A DNA stretch of 64,000 nt from Boswellia sacra. Its lineage: Eukaryota; Streptophyta; Magnoliopsida; Sapindales; Burseraceae. Position numbers and translations under genes: made by a program. The stretch covers positions 186,001 through 250,000 of the forward strand of contig SNVD02008871.1 of NCBI GenBank assembly GCA_013180625.2, written 5' to 3'. This document shows, in pieces, positions 48,401 to 59,933 of the stretch; position 1 is the stretch's first letter; every line of letters begins with the position of its first letter. Under the pieces are notes generated by a model. The model did no database searches and had not been told where the DNA came from. It saw only the letters and a list, made by a program, of their open reading frames with translations.

Positions 48401-49202
48401 AGCATCTTCTAATTCTCTGTCATAGTTATCTACGCCTTTTGCCTTGGCTTCTTCGTATCTGGAAAAAGTTAAGGCACCACAGAACCTATCTCTCCAAAAA
48501 TTAGTATGCCATCTGATAATCCTCAATTAAAAAGGCTCCAATACTGAAGTAAAGAACCAAATCCTATCTTTTACAGGAACAAGTTTTTCTACAGCAAGCT
48601 CTTAAGAACACGCTGAAAGACACACTTTAACATCATTCCTAAATCAATGTCAACCTTTGCAAAATTACAGATGAATTTTTAAATTAAATCAATATCTAAA
48701 TTAATGAACTAGCAATTTTAGCACCAAGTTCAACATGAGTCATGCAGCATGCATACATGCTAATACTAAAACAATGTAGCTTTGCAATTCAACAGGCTTT
48801 GATAGTTTACACGTTGTATCCTCAAAATATTACTGGGACTCAACACATAGGAGTGAAAAAAGGATACTCTTTCCTCAACTGCAACGAATGGACTTTCGGG
48901 CACGGCCCCATGTCCATTTTCTGTTAAAAAGCAACAAAACGAAAATCAGTTATTAGATCACCAGCGACTAAAACCCTAATTCGAGTTATTTATTAGGGTT
49001 TTCAAAATCAAAACAAATACCCCAAAAAAAGAAAATATAAAATAAAATAAATTACTGTTAATTGGAAGAGCTCGTGAGGGCAGAGTCCGGCCAAGAAAAG
49101 ACGGCAAACATCGCGATCGTAGTACTTGCGATTCACTTCTCGTACGTCGCCGTTTCGGTTGGCTCCCATCAGGACGTCCAGTTGCTTCCTCATGGCGTCC
49201 AT
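42481..49202 (-). CDS. LUC7A: LUC7-like U1 snRNP-associated splicing factor
   Basis: LUC7 proteins sit on the U1 snRNP and influence 5' splice-site choice in the nucleus; in plants they affect terminal-intron splicing (family knowledge). Thirteen exons in order: 49202-49056, 48920-48868, 48458-48290, 48199-48136, 47658-47579, 47476-47323, 46752-46691, 46545-46483, 45847-45789, 45465-45384, 43543-43500, 43400-43128, 42499-42481, giving 422 residues in phase throughout. Zinc finger 1 is CCCH: Cys33, Cys41, Cys56, His60. A long charged helical region follows (DRELEDAIDRLIVECDRK, then a Pro-rich loop at about residues 175-195). Zinc finger 2 is C2H2: Cys272, Cys275, His291, His297, with LRVCDICGAFLSVYDSDRRL. 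The tail is an Arg/Asp and Arg/Ser-rich low-complexity domain ending RRHDRY. Exon 10 is followed by a 1,840-bp intron, and the last exon is only 19 bp. Assignment to the A or B paralogue is uncertain. Confidence 0.95.
46826..46850. repeat. CA microsatellite in a LUC7 intron
   Basis: An uninterrupted CA run in the intron between exons 6 and 7. A likely polymorphic marker. Confidence 0.9.
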
Positions 49203-49810
49203 CTTTACCTTCTCGTTGTCTCACGTGGCTGTGAGCGTCGGAGCGAGTGCGGGAATCACCCGAGAATGGCCACCTAGGGTTTCCTCTTCGAGAGTTCTTA
49301 GACTCGAGAGTGTGATGTGTTTTGTGATCAGATTAATCTTGGTTTTCAGGTTTGCTTATATGCCCTTTCTGTTTCATATATTTGATTAATCTTGGTTTTC
49401 AGGTTTCTTATATGCCCTTCCTTTTCATATATTTCCAAGAATGTACTCTTTCTGTTCCGTGTAATTTCTTATACCCCTATAATTTTATAAAATACAATAG
49501 CACCCCGAGATTTCACAAGTTTTACTATAAACTCCTTATAGTTAGCAAAGTTTTCATTTCCATATAGTACTCTATTGTACTGTATTTTAAGGTATTACTA
49601 TTATTTGGCAGTAAAGTACTACCTTGCATTTTATTAATTCACAATAAAAATATTTATAAAACTAGAATAATTTTTCTTATCTTAATTTTGCATCTTCAAT
49701 GTCAGGGGTTTTATTAATAATTATTAAATAGATTATATAATAATATAATGAATGATATGGTAAACTTAAAGTATATTTGTTTCGGTTTTCTTTAGGTAGA
49801 GCTTATTGAA

Positions 49811-49845
<35 letters not shown>

Positions 49846-50352
49846 ATATAACTTTCAAAAGTAGAGTTTTTATTAAAATTTTATTGATTGTTTAATTAAA
49901 TAAATATAAAAGTATTTATTATAATTAAATTATCAAAATAGATTTTTATTATAAGGAAAGAATGAAGTAAAATATTTAAAATTAGACGATGATATATTTG
50001 ATATTTTAAAATTTTAGAAAAGCTCTCAAAAGCCTCAATTTTGGGCTTTTTCTAATAAGCATAAAATAACTTTTTTAATCATCTATAAGTTCTTTTTAGG
50101 TTGCAGTTAAACGACATAAAAAAAAATTTAAGATAGCTTTTAGCATTAAAAGAACTCTTTGAGAAGTTCAAATAAACGCGCTGTTAATGTCATATGATTT
50201 TAGAATGTATAATCTTATTTGATAAAATATTATAAAAAACGTAATGCTTGGATATATTGTTTAGAAATCTCGAGGTTGGCTTTGGAACGCTTTAAGCCAA
50301 GTCTCAAGCTTGAGACATTATGTATAAGGTCTTGACCTAGGACACTTATGGT
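49203..50352. other. Start of the LUC7/EMC10 divergent intergenic region
   Basis: The LUC7 leader lies just right of 49202. A direct repeat of AATCTTGGTTTTCAGGTTT occurs at about 49336 and 49389, each followed by TATATGCCCTT. From 49450 the DNA is AT-rich, and a TA microsatellite is at 49812-49842. The stretch 50020-50180 (AAGCTCTCAAAAG ... CTCTTTGAGAAGTT) looks like the remains of a small inverted-repeat element. Confidence 0.45.
49812..49842. repeat. TA microsatellite
   Basis: A run of about 15 TA units in intergenic DNA between LUC7 and EMC10. Confidence 0.9.
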
Positions 50353-50653
50353 TAGGGGTGTTCACGGGTCGGGTCGGGTCGGGTTTGATTCACAATCCGA
50401 TACTGTTATTCAGGTTACTATTTAATACCGACCCGAGAAAAATCCGACAAACCCGATCGGGTCGGATCGGGTTGAATCGGGTTTAATTTTATTAAGTTAT
50501 ATTATTCAAACCCGATTACAACCCGATACTATTTAAATATGATTATTTCAACCCGATTCGGGTTACTATTCAGTACCGACCCCGAGAAAAACCTGATCAA
50601 CCCAGTCGAGTCGGGTCAGGTTGGATCGGGTCGGGGATTTTTGAACACCCCTA
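50353..50653. mobile_element. hAT-type non-autonomous element 3, CGGGT-array type (301 bp)
   Basis: The ends TAGGGGTGTTCA and TGAACACCCCTA are inverted copies, flanked by a perfect 8-bp direct repeat, CTTATGGT (50345-50352 and 50654-50661). Inside the left end is a CGGGTCGGGTCGGGTCGGGT array. The interior alternates AACCCGAT and CGGGTT blocks, and the right side has GGGTCGGGTC and GATCGGGTCGGGG variants. No coding capacity. The first ten or so bases resemble those of element 1. Confidence 0.92.
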
Positions 50654-50661
50654 CTTATGGT

Positions 50662-51365
50662 TGAATCCCGGTCTCAAATGTTTAGGGTATAATATTTAGG
50701 TGGGACACACAAAGTCTTACCTTAGGCCTCAAATGTTGAAGATTGGGTTTGAGATCCTGGGCACTTTGAATCATGACACTAATAATAACTTATTGGTTAA
50801 GGGTAAATTATAATTTTTTTTAATTAATATCATACGATCTACTCTAAACATCATAAATTTATATTGCATAACTTAAATCCATACACGTGTATTCGAGAAT
50901 TGCACCTAATACAATGTAAACTTGTAACAAATCAAACACATGTATTCTATTATCTAGTACATGTAACTATTTAATATTTGTGCAAAGCAATGCATCAAAC
51001 ATACCAATATGGGGTTTGGACTAATCCTGTGCATTTTAACTTTGAGCTAACCTTAACGTCTCTAAATACTCTTTTAATCCATAGATTAAGAAAAAAGAAT
51101 CCTCTTAATTTTGATAGTTATGTTTTAGATCTAATCCTAATTTATAAACATCCTAACCTAATGGTATGTTTTAATTTACTTCTTTTTAAACATTAGTTAA
51201 ACAAAAAGTTATTTATATGTGGTATTAATAAAATTTTTTTATAATAATAATAATTATTATTATTATCATCATCATTATGACAAACGAAGACTTGATCACC
51301 AAATAAGCATACGTATAAGCCTAAGACTAAACACGCACGATCAGTAAAGTAAAAAAACAGAGACA
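50662..51365. other. 5' flank of EMC10
   Basis: AT-rich intergenic DNA. An ATAATAATAATTATTATTATT palindrome lies at about 51241-51261. A short leader precedes the ATG at 51366. The 72-codon frame at 50978 has no family resemblance. Confidence 0.4.
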
Positions 51366-54300
51366 ATGAGGAAGAAGCTCTCTCTCTTGGCTTTCGTCTT
51401 CACTCTTTTGTTGCTTTCTTCTGCTTCTTTCGCTTTCGAATCCGATGAGCTTCTCGTAGACGACGAGGAATTCGGCATCGAAGGTGGCGCCCGGCCTCAG
51501 TCCAAGCCCCGTGAAGCCGCCCCATCCCGATCCACCACTTCCACTCGCAGGAGGTTCTCCGACTCCGATTCCGACTCCAAGATCCAATTCTCCCTTGAAC
51601 ACGCTTTCGGCGATTCCGATTTCCTTCCCGCCGGCACATTCTCCGCTCGCCTCAAGACTTCCGTCCACGGTGGTCAGGTTTGTTTGTTTCTCCCTTTGTT
51701 GTCTCTCGTTTGCTTCGTTGTTCTTGCTCAGTGTAAAAAGTATGAAATTGCTACGTTGCTGGGAAGTAAATCCCGGTACCGTTACTGGGAGTAGGATTAT
51801 GGTATGGTTGCTGGGATCAGTTGTAGTAAGATCATGAGATTGGGGCATTCAATGTGGTATTCGGAATGGTAATGCAACTTTATTGTTGTTGTGAATGATA
51901 CTGTTTTTGAGTTATAATTTACGGGTGACGTGTACTGGGCCACTGCAATAGGGCTTCCTTGTTTGAATTCAATGGAACGAAGTAATTTTGGTCATAAAGT
52001 TGGAAACTTTAACAAGAAAGAATAGTTATTGATTTGGGTATTGGAGATAGGGGGGGCGATAGGTCAATAAAAGTAGATTGACCAAACCTTGAGAAACTTG
52101 TAAGAGTGGTTTACTGCTAGAAACTTGTAAGACTGGTTTCACGTAAACCTTGAGTGGTCAGACATATGTTTTTGCTTCCAAGAGGTTTGGAGGTTCAATT
52201 GGTCAGGGAAACTTTCTTGCCAAAGCCATAAACTTTCTTCTTGTTTTGAAAAGATTGTAAGAATATGCTGCAGGCCTAGTCTCTTGGGGAGAGAAGAAAG
52301 CAAGATGAAATGCTAGTGATGTTGTTTTCTGTTTCTTATCCAATTGATTGTTATTGTATAATTTGAAGTAACTAGTTTCTATTTAATTGGTCTTCTATGA
52401 AATGAGCAACTGTAAAATCCTGAATGTCTTTTATATCGTTGACTTCTTTATTTTAAATTTTTGCTTACTGCATGAAGAAAGTGGATCATCTTGTGAGTGA
52501 TGTGGATATTTGTTTCTAGCAGACACTAACAAAGCTGCGGTTTTCAAGAAATGCATTTTCAGGAGTGGAGAAGGAGAAATTTGAAGTAATCTAACATTCT
52601 CTGAAATCTTGTTTTTCTTTGTTCGCTACTTGACTGGTTGGCATTCTGTGATACTGTATGTGTGTGAATCATTCTTGCAGAAACTACTGCAAGATGATGA
52701 CTTTTATAGGATAAGATTGCCATCCAATGCTTTGAGCCCTCCTGGCAGGGATTACATTATTTCATCAGTCAAAGCAGTAAGTTGACCTATTATTTCATTT
52801 TTCCATATTCAAATGTTTTTATCTTGATAGTCCTTTAGTTAGTGTTATTGAATTTCTGTTATCTTCCTGTTTTAATTTACAAGATTTGGAAAATTAAGTT
52901 GTTTCTTTGTTTGTGCTCTCGGCACTGGCATCTTCTGATCAGTTAGTTGTTCTCTAAATTGGGTTTGTCTACAAAAAATGGTTCCAGGTCATCGTTTCCA
53001 CAAAAACAATTTTTATGTATGTCTTTTGGACGCAGGATGAATTTGTATATCTATTTGATTTTGGAGTTGATGTATGAAGCGAGTAAATATTGAATGACTG
53101 TAGTTTGTCCAAAAATTTGCTGGGGGTCATTTGAAGCTATGCTGTATCCAAGCAGATGTTTCTTCTTGTCTCTAAATCTTCCATGCAAAAGCTCAAATAA
53201 AGCCATAATAGTTCTTTGATAGCGTATTTTTTCCATGATTTATTCATTCCCATTCTTTTTATTTTGTTTAGCTTAATTTTTAAAATATGTGAAGAGGCCA
53301 TTTGTCTGATTTATGATATGTGGTTCAATGTTTAAAACATCTCTGGATCATGAAATTGAAATTCTGATGTCATTTTGTAATGGGTGGAATTCTAGTTTTG
53401 GCACCATGATCTTATCTTTAAATAATTTTTGTTTATTCTACTTTTGTTGCAATTTTCTGGTGGCTTTGCTATTTTTCTTTCTTCTCCAAGCCCCTACCTC
53501 CGAAACAAAAATAAACGAAAATTTTTATTAGTTGTTTCTTCTCTGAGTCCATGCATTACTAACTTCCTTTCCTATAATTACAGAGATGTCTTCCACGGGA
53601 GGGTTTGGATGAGCATTTTGTTATACACATGGTAATGCTGAGCTTCCATTTTACCCTTTTTTTATTTTTATTTTTATATAATGTTTATATTCTATTATTT
53701 TCTCTTAGAAGTTTGGTTCCTTCTGTTTGTTTCATTCTTTAGGAAACTTCTATTGTACATGGGCTGCTTTCCTTGTTGCTCTCTAGCGATCTTATTATTA
53801 TTTGTTATGTTATGTTGATTGATATTCAAATAGGAAGATTCTTATAGGTGCTTAGATTTACTTCTGAGATTACGACGTTTGTTGGCCAAATGGAATGAAG
53901 AAAACTTGATACATAAAGGACTTAGAGATTTGCTTAACTACCAAAAAAATACTGTATATTAATTATGATAAGAATGATGTTTTCTTCCCCTTGCTAAATG
54001 GACTGTCAAATATTTAAATTGGATTTGCTTATTGTATTGTAGAATGGACTTTTGTTTAGCACTTGTGTACATGTTTATATACTTGAGAATGAGCCCTTTT
54101 GATTATAAAAAGAACTTTTTTCTGCCTATTTTTGTATCTTTTTCACTAATTTACAAATTTTAAATGAGTTGCTTATTATTTTTTTTTCCTTTCCCCCCTT
54201 TTGAAGGAAAATTTGAACAGTGAATATATAATTGCTTGTTTGATGCTATAGTTTTAAATAAATAGTTTTAACTAGAAGTTTGTTTAATTGATATGACAAT

Positions 54301-55714
54301 AAGATTTTTCCTACAATCATGACTTTTAAACTGTTGCTGCTTTTGCCTAATGGTTTAAGTTCTGTACTCTACACACTTCCACTTAACTCTCTGTCTCTCT
54401 ATGCAGGAAGGTGTTAATATCTTGGCTGTCAATTATGGTGCCCTCGGGGTTTGCTCATATCCTCGGCAATTGAAAGTTGTAAGCAAAGTCCTATCTTGTT
54501 TCTGAAATGAACGATTTGGAATCAAATGCATAAATTTCCAATCATTTAGTTGTGATTTTCCACAACTAACTTGCATGTTTTCTGACTGAAAATTTGATAT
54601 GACTTTTAGACTTTCAGTATCATGAGTTCACTCCTTACCTGCATTTTATTTGTCCATATTTCAGCCTGCAAAGTGGTCTTTTAACTCACACACGGTCATC
54701 AAGAACACTGAGGTGGCACCAAGGTATTGTAACCCCATATGCTGTTTCTCTCCACATTGTATATTTAGTTTATGGCATTGCATGATTAATTGAATTGTCA
54801 AAAGAACCTCGAAAGCTTGTTTCTTTAACATCGACTGACTCCGCCAAATCATGTTGATTGACATTGTTGCAATAAAATAATATAAATTCATGCATATTCA
54901 CTCATTATGCATGTTCGTAATGTATATATGTATGGCTTTTGTGTGTCTCTATGTAAATCACTACGTGTGCTTGCATCCTTTGGAGCTGTTTAAGTGTTGG
55001 CCATCAATTGACAGATGGCTGGAGAAGTGATGTAACTGCCATTTGCTTCATCATTGCACTATGTCATGATATATATGATTTAGTGTGTTCCTCTTTTTTT
55101 TTTTTTTATTTTTTTTTTAATTAATGGGGGAATGATACTTCAGCATGTTGTATTTCATCTCTTGCAGAGCTCCGATATTTGCTGAGGATGTTGTTGATGG
55201 GGAGAATGGAGGGGCTGAAGTTATACCACCACCTGAAAGGTCCTTCTGGGCTAAATATGTGAGTATCAAAAGACACTACTACTACTTTTCTTCAAACATC
55301 CACCTGATCTAAGGACTGTGCAAGAGAACTGATTATATGACAAACACCTCATTGGTTTGGGTCAGCATAAAAATTTGTCATTTCTGTTTCACTTTCCATC
55401 TAAAATCTGAATTGAATTGATTGTATATGTTATATATAGCTACAGATAATAATATAGTATAATAAATTTTACATTACAGTATTTGTTAGTTATCTCAAAC
55501 CCCATTGCTGCGCCAGAAGAAATGAAATTGTAGAATTCTCATTGACATTTCATCACTATTTCAGTGGATGTACCTGGTTCCTCTTGGACTAATAGTCATG
55601 AATGCCATAACGCAAGCTACGAATATGCCTGAGGAGCAGGCTGCTGGAGGCCAACCACAGCAGGCAGCAGGTGCGGTCCAGCGGGGACAAAGTTCTGCTG
55701 TGAGAAGAAGATGA
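51366..55714 (+). CDS. EMC10: ER membrane protein complex subunit 10
   Basis: EMC inserts and stabilises tail-anchored and multi-pass membrane proteins in the ER; EMC10 is its peripheral luminal/membrane subunit (family knowledge). Eight exons: 51366-51677, 52523-52585, 52681-52776, 53584-53631, 54407-54478, 54665-54723, 55168-55258, 55565-55714, joining to 296 residues. Residues 1-23 form a signal peptide (SLLAFVFTLLLLSSASFAF). An acidic, Ser-rich segment leads into a beta-type luminal domain with FSLEHAFGDSDFLPAGTF, RIRLPSNALSPPGRDYIISS and VNILAVNYGALGVCSYP. Near the end, PPPERSFWAKY precedes a hydrophobic segment starting at Trp248 (WMYLVPLGLIVMNAITQ), which fits a single membrane anchor. 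A Gln/Ala-rich tail follows and ends RRR. All junctions keep phase. Identification is from the luminal motifs and topology. Confidence 0.88.
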
Positions 55715-56694
55715 TAGGTTTGCTCATTCTCATTTTTTATATTTATGCTAATTAACCCAGGCAAGATCAGTTGGGTTTGAGATATGGTCAAATAGACGGG
55801 ATTGTAGATTTATTCATGTGTTGTAAATCTCTTAGTGATCAATTACTCTTTTTGAGCATGAACACTCCGGTAGCAATTAAAGTGTTGGAAACTTTCTGAA
55901 GGCACCACTCCTTAAGATTACCTGAGTTTTGCTGTAGTGATTGAAATTACTGTTGAATTCGTGCAACATACCTGTTTTGTTCTTTCATAAGCTTCAAGCT
56001 GGATTACTTGTTAGATTTCTTTTTTTTTTTTTTTTTACTTTTTTCGACTTAGAATCTAAAAAATAAATCCATTAGCCCTATTATTATATTTTTATATGAT
56101 TAAATATATGGAGGTATAAACTGCATCGTCCTGAGAAAATTAGTTTTAATAATGCACGAGGTTGGGTTGATTTCTTTATTTTTCTATTAATTAAATTATT
56201 TTACATACTCATCACATTATTTATAGTGTATTATTTGATTGTATTCTTTCATGAAATACCATTAAAACATTTTTCCAAAAAAGTAAATTCCAAATGTGTT
56301 TATTATCACTATTTAATAATGTTTCTCCAAAACATTTTGATGTGTTTCTAAACCTTTTATAAAACGAATACCGAAACATTTTTTCGTATTCAAAAGACTT
56401 TTTTAATAGCACTAAAAACATTCATAAAACAACCATTAAGTGGTAGACTTAATAAAGTAACAGAAACAGAAATAAGTTTCCACTTTTATTTAGCAAATAA
56501 AGTCTTGCTGATTCATATTTTTAGCAGATAATCATACTTGACTATCTGCCTTCTATAAGTTCAGATTCTGAAAAAAAATTAAGAAGCAAAGATATTTCTT
56601 CTTTTTTGGTGGTGGCTTTATTCTTATTTTCATATAAAGAGTCTTATTTTTTATTTCATTTCCAATAATTGGCCATCCCATCATCAACCGTCAC
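55715..56694. other. EMC10 3' flank and intergenic DNA
   Basis: 3' UTR of EMC10, then AT-rich sequence with a poly-T tract at about 56020-56036. Around 56300-56400, several ACATTTT and CCAAAACATTTTG-type short repeats occur. The stretch 56455-56690 recurs in part at 59545-59690 and 60360-60430. Confidence 0.4.
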
Positions 56695-56847
56695 TCACTT
56701 CCCTTCTGCCTCCTTAAGCTCTGGTGCTGGTGGCTCACCATCCTCGGCAGCGGCTGCATCACCGCCACCTTTGGCGGTTGAAGGCTCAGGTCCACCCATA
56801 ATATCCGTCGGCTGAGCACCTCCTGCTTCAGCTTGTGCAGGTGCTTC
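56695..56847 (-). pseudogene. In-frame extension beyond the stop of the small coiled-coil gene
   Basis: Fifty codons in the same frame as exon 4, open from just after the TAA to a TGA. Related tail sequence appears in the two neighbouring copies at 59.8 kb and 60.5 kb. The simplest reading is a lost C-terminal tail of the ancestral protein. It is either untranslated 3' UTR now or reached by a variant allele without the stop. Confidence 0.55.
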
Positions 56848-58700
56848 TTAGCCACTCAATTCCCACAGCTGCCTGATCCCCTCTGCTAGTGAAAGATTGA
56901 GAGCTGCCATTATATCACAAATGTACACGACGTATAACTACAATACAAAATATCATACTTGTAACATTAAACATTAAATTGTTAGAAATAATTAAGATAT
57001 CGTGGTGCCGGTTACATTACTTTGGGTGAAAATTATGTATTATTGAATAAGTAAATCATCTAAAAGTGATTTAATTAGTAATGACGGGATTCTCACCATT
57101 TTGATGCTGTAGATGTAGCTCCACCTGCAGCTGAAGAACTCTCAGACCATAGTTTCTTGCCATGTTATCATCCACATCAGCCTTTTTGTTACATGGACAA
57201 AAATACTTGTACTTAAAAAGCCTAATTTCAAAAACTTTGATAATAGAATCGTTTTACTGTTTATATAAACCTTGATGGTAATATAATTTTTTTTATATAA
57301 TAAAAAATATAGAAAATAAAGCACTCTTATGTATGAGACTAAAAACTCTATAAAAAAAAAAAAAATCACTACGTCTAGAAATTAAGCTTCCAAGCATTGA
57401 GCTAAAGGTCCTTACAAAGACAACTAAGAGCGACGTCCGGCAAATGTAGTGGGTTGCAACAAGAAAGCCTTGTTTTGCCCACAGCATCAACAGTGGCATT
57501 ACCTTCAAGACAAATGTGCGAAGCATGCACTTGTACATTTGCAATATGTACTTGTGCATTTGCATGCCGAACACAATATGACCAAGAATTTCTTAGTTGT
57601 CAAGAAAACAACGAGTGTTACTTACGAGCGACTTATTAAAGGATAAATCTCACAAACCTTCTTTAAAAGTTTACCGAAATCTCACATAACTTCTTGTAGT
57701 TTTGAAAATCCCACAACTCACAATTCTCTCTTGCCGTAAGTATATTGTACATCGGCAAAGGAGACTTTTGTATGATTTTTAAAACGATAGGTAGCTATAT
57801 AAGATTTCAGCGAATTAACCTCGGGGAGCTTAGGAAAGTTTACCTTCTTAACTAATGAATAAATTGATCAAGAAATATTAGAGGCGTTTAATTAATAACT
57901 AAAGAATGATAAATTAATTAATAATAAATATACCAAGAGCATGTTCAATCTTTCAGATAATTCAGCAGCCTCCTCTTCCAGGTCTTGGATCCTTCTCCTT
58001 AGATGTGTAATGTAGCGCCTGTTCCTGTGAAGTGATGATCTAGATATTGAAGTTGTTGAAGAGCCGCTATTACATAAAATTTATTCTTCAGTCACACAAT
58101 AATTAAATTAACAATTATATATAATAAGATCTCATTTTATAACACCTCAATCATGATGTATAAGATTTAACTATTTTGTTGTTTTGGAAAAAAAAGTTGA
58201 TGAGAGCTTTCAATTTTTATTTATTTATTATTATTATTTTGCCAACTTAAGCTGGCTATATAAATTTAATAACATATATGCATAAGGAAAAGTTTGATTT
58301 TAAAATTGTTCATAAATCATAGATTTTTCAAGATCCAAGATGAAAATATATGTTAGATTTTAGGGTCTTTAATCATTAATGAATTTTTTTTTTCATCTCT
58401 CTGCATATATAATATGTTGCCTTTAACAAGTGTATTAAAAAAGAAAGTAAAATTTTAAACAGGTTAGAAACATTTTGATGAGGGAATAGCTTTTCATGAA
58501 ACAAATTTATACAAACTAGTTGATTAAGAAAGAAATATAATGATAAATCACTCAAATTGAAAGTTTATATATAATATGAAAATAACAAGTATTAGTATAA
58601 TCTATATGTTACACTAATGAACACTATTATAAAATAGAAAACAAAGTTCAATTAAACAAAAATAAAAATTGAAACAATTTCCTAACCTTCTCCTGCTCAT
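56848..58700 (-). CDS. Small basic coiled-coil protein, resembling PRE/ILI-type atypical HLH proteins; possibly truncated by a recent stop
   Basis: Four exons in order, 58700-58687, 58066-57934, 57181-57097 and 56903-56848, join in phase to 95 residues. The start, MSRRSGSSTTSIS, and a basic NRRYITHLRRR helix followed by LEEEAAELSERLNMLL suggest a DNA-independent HLH or coiled-coil regulator. PRE/ILI proteins start similarly and share the LSERL pattern, but the match is partial and the identity is not certain. The stop TAA is at 56850-56848. The frame beyond it stays open for 50 more codons to a TGA at 56697-56695, rich in Ala, Glu, Gly and Pro (PEPSTAKGGGDAAAAEDGEP). Two nearby relatives have a sense codon at the TAA position, so the stop looks derived. 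The exon 3 acceptor (AACAAAAAG) is weak. The gene may be active, truncated or a young pseudogene. Confidence 0.5.
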
Positions 58701-59540
58701 TATGATTACTATGCTAGCGATTGAATCCGAAACAAGAGTCCGAGAACATATTTCTTATATGTTTCTTGTTTCTGTATGTACTCTTTACAGTTCTATTTGA
58801 TTTACTTTCGGGTCCATTGATGAGAAGGTTTTCTCTTCATGCCTTCATTTTCGGTGCAAGACAGACGATTCCTTTATATTAAAATGACATATGGCATGTA
58901 ATAGCAAGAATCTACAGTTGGATAGCAATTATTAATAATTTTATTTATTTATTTATTTTTTGAATTTATAGTTCCGTTAAGTATACTTATCTCTATTAAG
59001 GTTTTCCAAAAATCATGACACCCCTGTTATTCTAAAAATATAAAGATTAGACCCATCTTTCGTATTCTAAATAATCAAAGGTTTGGAATTTCACTATCAA
59101 CCTTTCAAATAACAACAAAAATAATTTTTTTTTGAAAGAATAAATATGGGGAAAATTAAATAAATTTTTAATAATTTGATTAAAAAAAAGGAGGTGATTG
59201 TGTATATTTTTAAAACATTAGGGATTTATAACCTGTCCAAAAATCAAGGTTGGTGTATGGTGTATATATATGTGCGCGAGCGCGCGTGCGCATGTGTGCA
59301 TGTGTCTGCGGGCGCGCGTGCATGTATGTGTGTATAAAGGCAAAAAAGACAAGAAAGACTTCATAAGGCATGAACGAAAATTAGTATAAATAATCTTATT
59401 AATTACAAAGAATTTTATATAAGGAATGTTTAACCTAAATATAGAAGAACATTAATTTAGCTAACCTTATTTAGTTAGGAAATGATGTTTAGGTAATCTA
59501 GTGGTGAATGCTTCATTCAATGTGAGGATTTTCCATTCTT
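58701..59540. other. 5' flank of the small coiled-coil gene
   Basis: Noncoding, AT-rich apart from an alternating purine-pyrimidine tract at 59261-59336. The first 150 bases upstream of the ATG should hold its leader. Confidence 0.4.
59261..59336. repeat. Alternating purine-pyrimidine tract
   Basis: A run of TG, TA, CG and CA steps including TGTGCGCGAGCGCGCGTGCG and GCGGGCGCGCGTGCATG, standing out sharply in AT-rich DNA. Composition of this kind favours left-handed DNA under negative supercoiling. Confidence 0.75.
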
Positions 59541-59544
59541 TAAC

Positions 59545-59690
59545 CACATGAAATAGAAACAAGTTTCCACTTATATATAATAAGCAGATATATTCTTGCT
59601 TATTCATACTTTTAGAGGAGGCTTTTATTTATTTTTTATTTTTTTTAGCCTTGTTCTTATTTTCATATAAAGGGTCTTGCTAATTCATAA
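59545..59690. repeat. Partial copy of the 3' flank of the coiled-coil gene
   Basis: Shares GTTTCCACTT, then a TTCTTGCT..ATTCATA..TTTTAG block, then TTCTTATTTTCATATAAAG with 56475-56645, in the same orientation. It marks the left part of a second tandem unit. Confidence 0.65.
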
Positions 59691-59781
59691 CTTTGGCTAG
59701 TTGAAAAGGCTCGACATCCTCAACGTCCTTGCTTAAATTAATCACTTACGCAGGAACAAAAATTCATTGGTTGAACAGAAT

Positions 59782-59933
59782 TGCAGCTTTGAGAGCTAAT
59801 TGGGCAAGAAGCAGAGGCAGAGGCATGCAGAAGCAGAAGGAGAAGCACAGGCCATCAACATTGGTGCGGAGCTGAGCCTTCCACTAGCAAAGATGGCAGT
59901 GCTGCAGCAGCTGCTCAGGATTCTTTGCCTTAG
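59782..59933 (+). pseudogene. Inverted fragment of the coiled-coil gene's last exon
   Basis: Lies on the opposite strand to the parental gene. After a TTGCAG acceptor-like site the sequence tracks exon 4 loosely. At the site matching the parental TAA it reads CAA (59805-59807) and continues open for 42 codons to a TAG at 59931-59933. The tail contains AEPSTSKDGSAAAAAQD, recognisably the same Ala-rich, EPST-containing tail as the parental extension. No other exons accompany it. Confidence 0.6.

Noticed and set aside
51327..51848. 173-codon frame antisense to EMC10 exon 1
   Set aside because: Shadow of the real exon on the other strand, with no family resemblance.
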